From: Diploscapter coronatus
Taxonomy: Eukaryota > Nematoda > Chromadorea > Rhabditida > Rhabditidae
DNA length: 64,000 bases
Assembly (NCBI GenBank): GCA_964036155.1
Contig: OZ038422.1
Coordinates: 44,167,201-44,231,200, forward strand
Direction: 5' to 3'
The translations under genes were made by a program, and so were the position numbers. Position 1 is the first letter of the stretch, and each line of letters opens with the position of its first letter. The notes beneath the pieces were generated by a model. It searched no databases. It was not told where the DNA came from and saw nothing but the letters and a program-made list of their open reading frames with translations. Positions 53,580 through 64,000 of the stretch are shown piece after piece.

Positions 53580-56500
53580 TCAATTAGCTTGCCTTCTGAT
53601 AGACGATTGATATTCTTTGCCCCTTTCTTGGGCATATTGGTGGACCTCATCCATTCGAAACTCGGGAGTGATTTCGAAGAAGCGAGGCAGAAAGGTGAAC
53701 TCGAACGTCTCTGAAAACGCGTTTAAAATGAATTCGTTCATGTTCATTTTTTAAACTATATGCTTGACGATTCATAGATTATATGAACGAACTTGCATTT
53801 ACAGTGTCCTTTTTGCCACTGTAAGTCTTAACTTTTCCAAATTTCAGATTTTTTTTAGAACTTATCGAGATTTCTAGAGATATGAGTAATTTATTGAAAC
53901 TTGAAGAGCTTACTATGGCTGTGAGCTACGAGTCCCTTCTCTCCCAGGTAGCGGAATGATCTGGCCAGGTTAGTGTATTTCATGGGGCGATTCGATTTGT
54001 GCATTCCCCAGATGTAAGCCAGGCGAGTTCTGTTAGTCTGGAATTTCGAGTTAAATCAATAAACTCCATCGAGGCTAGCTTACAATGATGAATTCGAGAC
54101 CGACTCCGGTCCAATCCACGACGTCCCTGTACTGGGGATTCATGAGAAGTCGTAGAGTGAATGGGAGAAGTCGAGGCGTGTTCCCTAAATCCGTTTCCAT
54201 ATTTTCGGGTCGCAAAATAGTCGGAATAGGTGCTGCTTATCAATGAGAAGGAGTCGATGAATATTGCAAAGAATATAAAACCGCCCATTGCGACTTGATT
54301 GTCTGACTCCACCTCTTCAATTTTATACCGTGATAGTAATATTGTGTGTATTGCGTGAGAATGGATAAAAGTATTATTCTTCGCTTTCACATTTCAAATG
54401 TAGTCTCTTATTGTATCTTTCAACAAATTCAGCTTGAGCTCTAGTCAGGCCTAAGGAACACTTTCGTCAGACGAAGATAAACTAAAGGGGTGGTAAGTCT
54501 CACGAGCGAATTCAATCATGATACCAGGTTGCATTGGTAGAAATTTTGGTTCATCATAAATTGGTGAGAAAATTTTGTAAAGAAAATATACCGGGGGATA
54601 GATCGCAAGGGGTTTCTGACGATTGTTCTTCCTAGAACTGTCAAGGGTGGAAAATCAACCGTCATTTTCATTGACGCGCAGACCTTATGTTTATGAGTGC
54701 ATGAGTAAAGAAGGGTAGAGGAAAGCACGACTGTACATATTTCGAATATTTGATTGTGTCCAATCAAATTTTTCCCACTTAAAATTTTTCGACGCATTCT
54801 TGATAATCAAGGAAAAATTGAATATTTTTCCTACCTCTTCTTCCCTGCTGCTGTCCTTCCTTGTAGATGACTTGTTTGGGAGATTGCCTTCCGCTGTTCT
54901 TCGGCTTTCTTCCAGGTCGTCCTCTTTTCACAGTTTGCTGAGGAGCAGCTGGCAGTGGAAACGAATAGCTGTAGCGGACTTGTGCAGGTTGAGGAATTTG
55001 GTTGGCCATTAGATGGAACTGTGGCTGTGAAACGGGAGCGTACGGATGAGGCAGTGGATGTTGCTGAGGGAAGAACTGATTGTGAGAGGGAAACTGGAAA
55101 TGGCATGGATGCTGTTGCTGTATGGGCGCGGGATCAGAGAAGCATCTCTGGCGAACAATCGCAGTATTCGTATTACTGGGTCCGGGCTGATTCGCATCAG
55201 AATAAAAAACGGCTTGATCTTCACAGGGATATCTGAAAATTATATATCCATAACAGTGTTGTTTCGATAAGGACTTCGTGATCGAATAGTATGCATGGTT
55301 AGTCATTGCATTTCAATCGATATGTTATCTTTGTCTTTATTTATTTTTTTTTATCAACTCTGAACTAAATGGAAACTTAATTATGAGCTTCACTAGAAAT
55401 ATGGTTAAATTCATTTTTATTCCAAAAGTGAAAATATACAAGTTCAAATCTTAGGTATCTCAAAAAATTCGTTCAATGTATAAGTTTTGCTATTTGATGA
55501 TACGCTTGATTTTATTTAGATAGCTGTATTTGTCAGGAAAGCTTCGATAGAGACTTTGATTATTATTTGATTCCTTGAAAATGAAACCTAATCATTATTA
55601 CCTGTATTCAAGATTCTCAGTTGCATATGGTTTAATGGTAGAAGCATCACCTGAAAATAATCATCTTCTTAATTTCGGTATATTATTACCCAAATCGTTC
55701 TATTGATTTGTTCTCGAACCCAATAAACTCACTGTCGAAGATAATATTCTCATAGGGCACCGTAATTTTGTCAAGATTGATAACTTAATACCGCTTTTAT
55801 GAGACAAGACTAGGAAAGAAACTCCAAACAAGAGAATTAAAACTGTCTTTTAAGGACAAGCTGAGACGATAAAATTACTGATATGTAATTTCAAATGTAA
55901 TTAAACTGCATAACAAACTCAATCGATATTCTTTGAATGCACGATTCATGAGCTTTTCTTTTCTAATTTAGCTTGATGAGAGAAGATATAATCTATGCGA
56001 AGTTTGTAAATAAGCATATTGAATGATAGCTTCAGGCTGAACCTAAGGTCGGTGCATTAATTCTTATTGGATAAGATTTAAGATATACAGAACCGAAAAG
56101 TGATTTGTTATTCTCAAATTTGCGGAAGAACTTTCACATTAGAGTTATGAATTTGTAGACAAATTATTAATCGAGTTTATAAGTAATTATTGAGCCCTAT
56201 GAGGAGAACATGATTTGCATCAAAATTAATTAGGATTGTTGATCAAATTCTATTTGGGATCAACGAGATATGACTTTTAATTTGTATGATGAAATTATTA
56301 TTTAAACATTCTTGAATACTTACCGACAATTTGAGCGAGTTCAGCATTTCCCGATGGGTTATTCTGTAGAGGATTCAGCCAGCGGGTAATTCTGACGTCT
56401 TCATCTAATAACTGAAATGAATAGCTTAATATCATAGAGACACTAACACGATTTTTGATAAGTTTAAGAAGGATATCGAGTTTTGTAAAAATTAATCAGC

Positions 56501-57255
56501 GTATTTAGAGAGTTTCTCGATAAAATTCAATCCTACATGAAGGATTCGGAAAAGGGATAGACAAATTAGTCCTAATGTAAGTTCGATCTTCCGTGCAGAT
56601 CCCCTAAGATCAGAATGTACCGTAAATCTAGTCTCAGATACTCCTTTTGTATCAGCTTTATATTACAAAATTGTTTCATGGAACTCCTTCCATGAAATTC
56701 TTCATCCTGATTGAAAGTCTATTAAGATCAGGGCTCAGGCGAAGTTGATTTTTAAAATTTTAGAGTCGGAATCAATTCCGACCAAGCCCTGACTGAGATC
56801 TTAATAGGAGCAAATTAGAATGCAGATTTTGTAAGTATAAATGGTATTCTAATCCACTATTGTTCGGAAATAAAGAGCATTTTCGCATTTTAATGATGTG
56901 AACGATTATGAACCAAATGATTAGTTTGACTTACTTCCTTGACATTTATTGCTTCCATGAGTTTGTCGACGCTGTTGACATCGTTGGTGGATGATTGGCT
57001 CTGATAGTCGCTGGTCCTGATTGGCTCTTGGCTGGATCCTGCCTGGTACTGATTGAGAGACTGACTTTGACTGGCTGTGTCGGCGAATGAACTCGAACGA
57101 TTGGAAGTGGTTGCGGCGAGTGGAGATGCGACTTGGGATTGAGACAGCGATGACGGATGGGAGAAGGGGGAGCCTGTGGCACTGAGCGGAGAGGAGGCGT
57201 ACTCATCCGAGCTGGTGCCCGGACTACGGTAGTTCCACGCACTTGGACTTGACAT
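53580..57255 (-). CDS. Divergent ETS-domain transcription factor with AT-hook
   Basis: Predicted nuclear DNA-binding protein of 403 residues from seven phase-consistent exons (57255-56935, 56411-56324, 55650-55602, 55232-54835, 54184-54084, 54037-53914, 53710-53580). The N-terminal third is Ser/Gln/Pro-rich, as in a disordered activation region. A Gln/Pro/His stretch leads into an AT-hook-like KRGRPGRKPK, then RRG. The C-terminal part fits the winged-helix ETS plan: PRLLPFTLRLLMNP (helix 1), VVDWTGVGLEFII (beta 1-2), RLAYIWGMHKSNRPMKYTNL with LARSFRYLGEKGLV (recognition helix, with the R..RY pair), and TFEFTFLPRFFE (beta 3-4). It departs from canonical ETS: SFRY replaces ALRYYY, and the usual LWxFL start is RLLPFTL. 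ETS is my best reading; another winged helix is possible. Confidence 0.72.
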
Positions 57256-58127
57256 CTAAATCGATAATCGATAAACGCTAATGAATTTACAGAGATATAA
57301 TATGAAAAGATGAAATTTTTCGAAAATACAAATGCGAGAACCTTTGGGACTATTTCGATAAAACTGATAAGTATTCGAGAGTCGAGAGGCATCTCCACGA
57401 TTTTGACAAGGTTGAATGATAAAAAAGTACCCTCTCTAAGAGGTCTCCTCCACCCCTTTTGCCTTATCACATGCTGGATAGTTATAGCTCTATTGATAAA
57501 AAAATTTCATGATCGAGAGGACGAATAAAACTATATCAAACTCCTTATGCTCTAAAATGATCAAGTACGCAGGCATTGATATCATCATATAATGTAAAAA
57601 GCATAAAGCACGAACTATGACTGCTTATCGATAATTCTCAAGTAAAATGTAAAGAAATGGGCATATCGAAATTTTCAAGTGAGAGTAGAGCCCGCAATAG
57701 CAATTCGTAAAATGACGAGATGAAGCGTTCTATAGTTCACGTGAAGGAATGAGAGTTGAGTGAGATAGTATGGGAAAAGATGGATCTCGTCAAATACGAG
57801 TTGCTGCTCGTAATCACCTTGCAGGAATGAACGTATCCGGCTAATTCCGCGCGAAAAAGTTGGATGATGGTGCTAGTGTTTGATTTCAAAAAATGAAAAC
57901 TTAATTAGTTAGAAAAATCGAGTTAACTGAGCCTAATTTTGCTACAAAGCAAAGAGGAGAAAATTCGCGGGACGATCAGGGCTGGGCTGAAATTGCGGTG
58001 CCGGTTCCGCATCTCTTTCTTTATCCTCTCGCGTGTCTATCCCCATGCCCACTAACTATCGCACCCCGTGCTCATTCTGGTTGTCTGCCCTTTAGCCGTG
58101 GAATCTCCTCTCCGGGATCTAGCAAAG

Positions 58128-58225
58128 AATTGACCGGACGGACGCCGTGCCATAGCCGCCCGGCTACCGCTCGGAAGCCGGGCGGCAGTTTCACTGGCGT
58201 TCGCACGGCGTTCGTCCGGTCAATT
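58128..58225. mobile_element. GC-rich MITE-like element
   Basis: 98-bp near-perfect palindrome in an AT-rich setting. The outer arms aattgaccggacggacgccg pair with cggcgttcgtccggtcaatt (one mismatch); the inner gccgcccggct pairs with agccgggcggc. GC content is far above the flanks. Confidence 0.75.
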
Positions 58226-58577
58226 TTTCTGAGAGATGTACGCGGTTCGTAAAATTGGAACCCAGACATTAATTAATGCCCAGGTCCGTACATCCCTGCC
58301 CCTCTCCTAGGGTTCTCCTATTTTATAACGGATACTGCGTTTATGCGTGCTGTGAGCGCTGTTTGTGGAAGGAAAACCTGTGCTTAAACGTTTGAAACTT
58401 CTGAAATCCAGTATTTAGGTACATGCATATTTTTGCAAGATTCTTCATCAGAATATCGCAAGTTTGTAGGACCTATTGTAGTATTCACTCGATTTTTTTT
58501 CTTTTCTCCATACTATTTCTCAACAAATCGAGCGAATATTACGAAGGGGCGAGGGTGAATGTAGGACGAATACTATT

Positions 58578-58711
58578 ATTGATTAGAGAGAACGCCGATA
58601 TTCAAAAATTACGGTATTCGCCCCATTTCTCTTCGACATGACTCACTATTTCGCTACAAATTCGATTTCTAACTGCTGCTGCATAAGAATATCGAGTTTC
58701 TCTCCAATCAA
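58578..58711. mobile_element. MITE-like element, family TTGATTrGAGAGAA, copy 1
   Basis: 134 bp with termini ttgattagagagaac and tttctctccaatcaa. The interior matches the copy at 61719-61862 (for example cactatttcgct and ttcgatttctaactgct against ttcgacttctaattgct). Two copies with matched ends define a family. Confidence 0.75.
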
Positions 58712-59705
58712 CGATACAATAGGCCATGTATAGACGAGCATATGGTAAAGTGGGCTTGAGTGAGGGTTCGACCGGCAAAGTCAATTTTGGAATCGAAGCT
58801 TCATGAAAGCGGAATTTTCACGAATCGCGATTTTGACCCTTGGATGTGTTGGATTGGAAACGACAACTTCTAACAATAAAATAAAAATGATAAATACCGG
58901 GAAAAGGAAAATTTTAAAAAGTTTAAAACGATTAGTTTTATTTTCTTTCTTTTCATTGCTGCAAGGGGCCGGAGACTACGGTATAGAACGCAAATACCGC
59001 CTACTCCGCGAAGTCAAAGTCAAGCAAAGCAATTTTGCTAAAATTTTCAGAAAATTCATTCGCAAAAACGGTTTCTGATCGTCTTCAGAAATTCATATCT
59101 TTGGTTGCACAGATCCGTTTTTCATACGGTTTTTGGTTATAAGCTTGATTAGCTTATCAGACTTCGAGAAAAATACTTTTATAACTCTGCTTTCACATCG
59201 GAAATATCGGTTGCACTCTCTTAGACTACGGACTCGAAATGAGTTTTATCGAGACAATATGAAAAGTTAATTATAGTTTTCAAGACTGATATATGTGACG
59301 TAAGTGGTCGGCGCCAATTAGGAATAATGAAATGGGTCACAAACAAAACATTTATCAGTTTTGGTTGTAATGAGACTTTATAGATAAACAGGTCTGATTG
59401 CAACTGAGCGTTATGGGCTTACACTTTATAAATAGCGGTAAAAATCTTACTGTAGTCTAAAATCAATGAGTATCACTAATAGTGGCTAAACGTGCACACT
59501 TTCATTCAATAAATTCGAAAGACAATGATTGTGCAAATTCGAAAACCCTGTTGCAAATACAATATGCAAAAAGTTAATATTTAGGCATGATATTCTTTCT
59601 GGCGCGAATAATAGTGGGTTGTGATAAATGAAAAATAATAGGTTCATGTAATTTAAATCAATATTGCGTCTATTGTTAAAGCAATCGAGATTCAGTAGGC
59701 GATTT

Positions 59706-59804
59706 GGAAAAGTAGCTACATTGTTGCATGCGAAATAGTATAGGTTTGTTAGGGAAAATATTTCCTTTCTTTACTATCTCGTATACAACGGTGCAACTAT
59801 TTCC
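59706..59804. mobile_element. MITE-like element, second family, copy 1
   Basis: Termini ggaaaagtagctacattgtt and caacggtgcaactatttcc are imperfect inverted repeats that continue inward as cgaaatagta against tactatctcg. A diverged relative is at 63586-63681. Confidence 0.6.
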
Positions 59805-61718
59805 CCAGGTTGCTGATTCAATTGATGAATAATCAGGATAAGTTCTGATAAAATTTTAACTTGATTTATTGAAGAGAAGTTGCGAAGCGGAATATCAGAG
59901 CGATAAAATTACTTCCTTAAACACGGATTTAAAACTATGATTAGAAGTGATGGTTGATTCGACGAACCAAATAAACTATCGTTTATATTTCAGCAATCCA
60001 AAGAATCTTTAGAAACTCGTCATTTTCACATAAAGAAGTAGATTGCCTAGACAAGGAATTGATAAAATTTAATTCCTTTCGTAAAGTCTCTAGCCTTATC
60101 TCAAGTTCACCATTCCTTGATTTTAAGCCTAACTCATGTGACTCATTCACGGAATCGAAAAATTTACGAATATCACGATAATGATATGCAATCAAATTGG
60201 CATTAAAATAAACCTCTCAGATAAAATCAAAAATGATATGATTTCTGTGTGAGTTTTGCGCGAAAAGTATCAATTAGTCATCGTTTATCACGAATTGCGT
60301 TTTTCACCCCAACTCATGGCTCCATTCTACAAGCGTCTGCAAAATCACTCACTTCTAACTATTTTCAACAAAATCCGGGTTTTGATAGTATGAACCTTGG
60401 TGATTAGACAGTTTCTGGGAAAGTGCAACCAATTCCGAATTCGGCGTGTGAATCAGACAATTCTTGGACTGTTAATCCTTCAAGATCACAAATCGTGACG
60501 CATTTTGATAAAATCGATGAGTAATCAAGGCAATTTTCGGACCTTCCTAAATACGAAAATGAGCAAACAGATGATATGGAATGCAAATAAGCGATACTGT
60601 AATCGCTGGATTAATGAATTTTCCGTGAAGCTAATGCAAAATTAAATGATTCTGATGAATAAATCATAAATCATAAAACATAAAATGAGAATAATGAGTA
60701 ATTTACAGAGCCTTGAAATTTTCTTCTAATAAATTTTAATATTTGAAAATTGAACTCTAATTTCAAATCAATGAAATGAAAACTCTGGAAAAGTTGTTGA
60801 ATAATGTAAGGAAATGCGATAATTAAACATAACTGTCGAAGCAATTGTGTTTTTGATAAGGCAGCACAAGGCGTTGTCAATTCGAGTGGTGCAGATTCAT
60901 TCTAACTATGAAATGCCCAAGAACGTAGTGATAACATTGAAATGGAAAGGCATTACAATTGAGTGAGAATTTATAATTTTTGATCAGAGCATTAAGAAAA
61001 AATTATTCACATTGATTTATGAAAGTTAAGTTCAGTTTCGCAAAAAGTAAATTACGAAGTTTTATAGATAGAGTAAAGCAAAGGCGGTAATATAGCTATG
61101 AGACTTTCATTTGAGTATTTTTCTAATATTTAGTAGATGAACGATTAGCTCTAGCTTGCAATGATTACGTCAATAATCCATTCCCCTTTGCTTGATAATT
61201 GAAAATTTCACTTGATGACGTTTCCAACTCCAGGCAAATGTTTGCATTATCAAAACGGTCTGCCAATCAATAATCAGTAATGCGAAATATTCTTGAATTG
61301 AAAATATCATTGAAAATCGAACTCGAATATCCTCTCTCTAAATTCGTTCGAAAAGGTGAGAAGTAAAAGAAGGTAAGAGCCTTTGAAAATTAAATTTATT
61401 TTTCTTCATTTAATACTTTAAAATAAATTATTATCGCTAGAGTGCTAATCAGGACTGTACGTTATAAAAATTTTTATTTTCGTTAACTGTTACGTTACAA
61501 AACGGCCCTTCTTCGAATTTTCGATACACGTTTCGGTATCGAAAGTACTCCAAATTGACCGTTATTCGTGACATTACGTTTAGAGTCCGCAAGCTTCACC
61601 CACATTGTGAAGCAAAAATTGGCTAGTACTACCGGCCAAGCCAGGGCCGAAAACTTTCGCCTCTTTAAAATCCGATAGCATACGTTTTGTTTGGAATTAT
61701 TGCTTCGCGAAGGACGGA

Positions 61719-61862
61719 TGATATTAATGATTGGAGAGAACGCATCAATATTCGGTTATTACGCTATTTCTCTCGTTTATCTTCTACGCGATTCACTATT
61801 TCGCTTCAAGTTCGACTTCTAATTGCTACATGCATATCGGCTTTCTCTCCAATCAACGATAT
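61719..61862. mobile_element. MITE-like element, family TTGATTrGAGAGAA, copy 2
   Basis: Ends gatattaatgattggagaga and tctctccaatcaacgatatc are inverted repeats over about 20 bp. The interior is about 75-80 percent similar by eye to the copy at 58578. Confidence 0.75.
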
Positions 61863-63585
61863 CTCATATTTTAACCTTCAAAAGCTAATTTCTATTACTT
61901 TCTGTTTATTGCAATCAATTCGAGATTAAATGAAAAAAATCTTCATCAGATTAGAGTACGATGGATAGATTTCAATACACGAACCGAGATAACGAAGAGT
62001 CAAATATTTCGTAAGGAATGTTAGTATACTTTGCACGTAGGATAAGACATTCACAGGAAATATTATGAAATATGGAATGCCAAATTGGATGGGTGTGCCC
62101 ATATTCTGGTCATAAAGATGTAAACAAGCTTCTGTGATAAGAGTAAAAAATTTCCAGCTTGGGATCAACAATTCTATCGAAAACAGCTGAAAAAAATCGA
62201 AAATTGCATAATTTGAAATTGCTCCCGTTCCTTGCATTTACTGCTTGAATCTCCAATCGAATCACATCATTTGTGTGCTCTGATATCTAATTATGACACG
62301 AGTTGATTTTCAAGATAATCTTTGAGTTTAAATGGGTGTGTCCCCAAATTTTATGCTAGTGGCCAACCGACCAGTTTATTACTATGTTCGTATAATGCGG
62401 CTCAACACGTCATCTTACTTTGATAAGATAATATCAGTTTTTATTGAAGGCAAAATTTGAGCCACACCCAAACGTCAGAATATTCCTATTGAATTGCTCC
62501 TTTTGAGACTATATGCCAAAAACTAATCGATTTGCAGGCTAACAGCAAGAAGACAATATTACGGGAGCAACATTGAGTCATGATCCTTTTCGAAATAAAC
62601 ATTATACCAAAAATTGATAGAGTACGCCTTTCTCTGAGATTTCTCCATGTTCTTTCCATTGCAAAATTTAGAAAATTTTCAAAGCTGTACTTCAATAGGT
62701 TTAGGCATTCTTGTGCAAGTCAAAATGATCCTCATCGCCATTCGCAAAATTCATTAGGTTTCAGACTAGGTAATATAGGAAAGAATGTCGTAACCTGGTA
62801 TTAGATACACCGAAGTAATGATGATAATTTGGCAGAGCCAAATTAGCATTAAGACTGTCGTCTTATCTAGGATATTAGCTGAAGAATCAGTATAAATCTG
62901 ATATACGTCATTATTCAGTTTTGTCTTATCGCAAGCAGTCGTGTCAGGAACAGAACTACTCTTAGTCGCCAGCGGTAGAGCTGCTGAGCGACTCTAGTTA
63001 GTCAAGGCGAGTAGTCTGCGATCAGTGATGAATCATCAGAATTAGGATCTACTGATGATCTAACTGGGATCTACGATGATAATAAATCATTCATTCCTCA
63101 AGCTTGTTGCTGATGTTATTGACTCTGATCATGTCATTATTTGTAACAATAAAGGCTATAAAATCCAGTAAACGACAATCCGGCTCAAATTTCTCATCAG
63201 ATCAATGATTATAGACATAAATTTTCGAAGCAGAACATTTCAAATCACCCGATCTTGACCTGATAACTCAGTTTTAATCAGCTTATGATTTTATGATTCG
63301 TTTGGGTCCGGAGTCATTAGAAAATTCATTAATAAGAACTGATTTCAAGTTTTGACGATTTGAAAAACTCGTATTCAGAGTTGTCCAAGATTTACCCATC
63401 CCCGCTCCACAAAAATTAGCCTTGGACAAGCCTGGTAGTATTACAGAGTCAAAAATTGAAAGGTTGAAAATAGAAAGATACGATTTTAGGCCAGTGTCTG
63501 TTTTTCATGTATTATCTATCTTTCTAACACTGAGAAATAACCGTGCACAACTTTTCACCTCTTAGATTTCCGACAGAGCAATACA

Positions 63586-63681
63586 TCGTAGTACTGTTAC
63601 ATGTGAAATAGTTTAGAGTCTGATAAGGAAAAGATTTATTCGTCATACTATTTCGTATACAATTATCGCAACTACTTTTTC
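63586..63681. mobile_element. MITE-like element, second family, copy 2
   Basis: Left arm gtagtactgttacatgtgaa, right arm tcgtatacaattatcgcaac; the centre ggaaaagatttatt resembles ggaaaatatttcctt of the 59706 copy. Diverged but the same length and architecture. Confidence 0.5.
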
Positions 63682-64000
63682 ATGTTGTCTGAGCTGTAAG
63701 GATCGAATTTAAAGCATCCGAAAAGTTATAAATTTTAATAAATGCATGCCAACGTTCTTTTCTCTTCATGATTATTGGCTTTTGAAAATTGAAGCTATGG
63801 TGGGGTTATATGCTTGTAGAGAGCGAGAAATGGTATCGTAATAAATATTATTTTTCAATGTAGACAACCAAATAACAAGATTGATTACATTTTTCCATCT
63901 AAGTGCGTCATATGGTTTTTACTTACAAAAAAATTAGATGCAAACTCTTTGTCTCTAAAATTCGGTCTAACCGTAAAGCCAAGATAACATGATAATATCA

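Larger units (their letters stand above)
57256..64000. other. Gene-free interval with several MITE-like repeats
   Basis: About 6.7 kb upstream of the ETS gene. I found no exon with a recognisable domain; open frames are short and of low complexity or shadow one another. It contains the inverted repeats listed separately (58128, 58578, 59706, 61719, 63586) and a sequence near 62820-63200 with TATA-like and aataaa signals of uncertain nature. Confidence 0.5.

Noticed and set aside
54955..55270. Plus-strand frames opposite the ETS Gln-rich exon
   Set aside because: Shadow of the minus-strand exon 55232-54835.
62970..63045. tRNA-like stretch agcggtagagctgctgagcg
   Set aside because: Resembles an A box, but no matching B box or acceptor stem could be found.

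Overview
The window is eukaryotic and most likely from a nematode. It is AT-rich, its genes are split by many short introns (often 40-60 bp, tttcag-type acceptors), and it encodes lineage markers: two cytoplasmic intermediate filament (IF) proteins that keep a lamin-tail domain, a serpentine-type chemoreceptor, a CHK/EcKL-like kinase, and clear orthologues of SYG-1 and KIN-29/SIK. I cannot name the species. All gene models were assembled by eye from protein similarity, reading frame and splice phase. The SYG-1, SIK, TTBK, ETS and CHK models are phase-consistent from start to stop.

Layout. 51-2662 (+): 3' part of an IF gene, followed at 3119-3181 by an orphan IF-tail-like exon. 3772-5091 (-): two tandem LRAT-domain genes, the upstream one lacking a catalytic His. 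5561-7219 (+): 7TM receptor. 7498-9502 (-): CCA-adding tRNA nucleotidyltransferase. 10796-12610 (+): CHK-like kinase; its 3' half plus 3' flank is duplicated 13 kb away as a frameshifted pseudogene (25231-26871) that directly abuts a small inverted-repeat element. 17221-21928 (-): a second IF gene whose introns carry transposon-like insertions. 22916-23759: an 844-bp foldback palindrome. 26872-33233: long gene-poor stretch with pyrimidine tracts. 33234-38342 (+): SYG-1/Kirre/Neph cell adhesion receptor. 42962-48423 (+): SIK/KIN-29 kinase. 49233-52054 (-): tau-tubulin-kinase-like CK1 family kinase. 53580-57255 (-): divergent ETS-domain factor with an AT-hook. 57256-64000: no gene recognised, several MITE-like inverted repeats.

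The genes do not form an operon or one pathway; orientations alternate and neighbours serve unrelated roles (cytoskeleton, lipid-type acyl transfer, chemosensation, tRNA maturation, synapse adhesion, signalling, transcription). The most noteworthy signals are: GC-AG introns at an apparently homologous place in the lamin tail of both IF genes, one with a damaged 3' splice site; a repeat whose end forms the 3' splice site of an IF exon; the duplication breakpoint at an inverted repeat; and several small inverted-repeat families, some present twice in the window.
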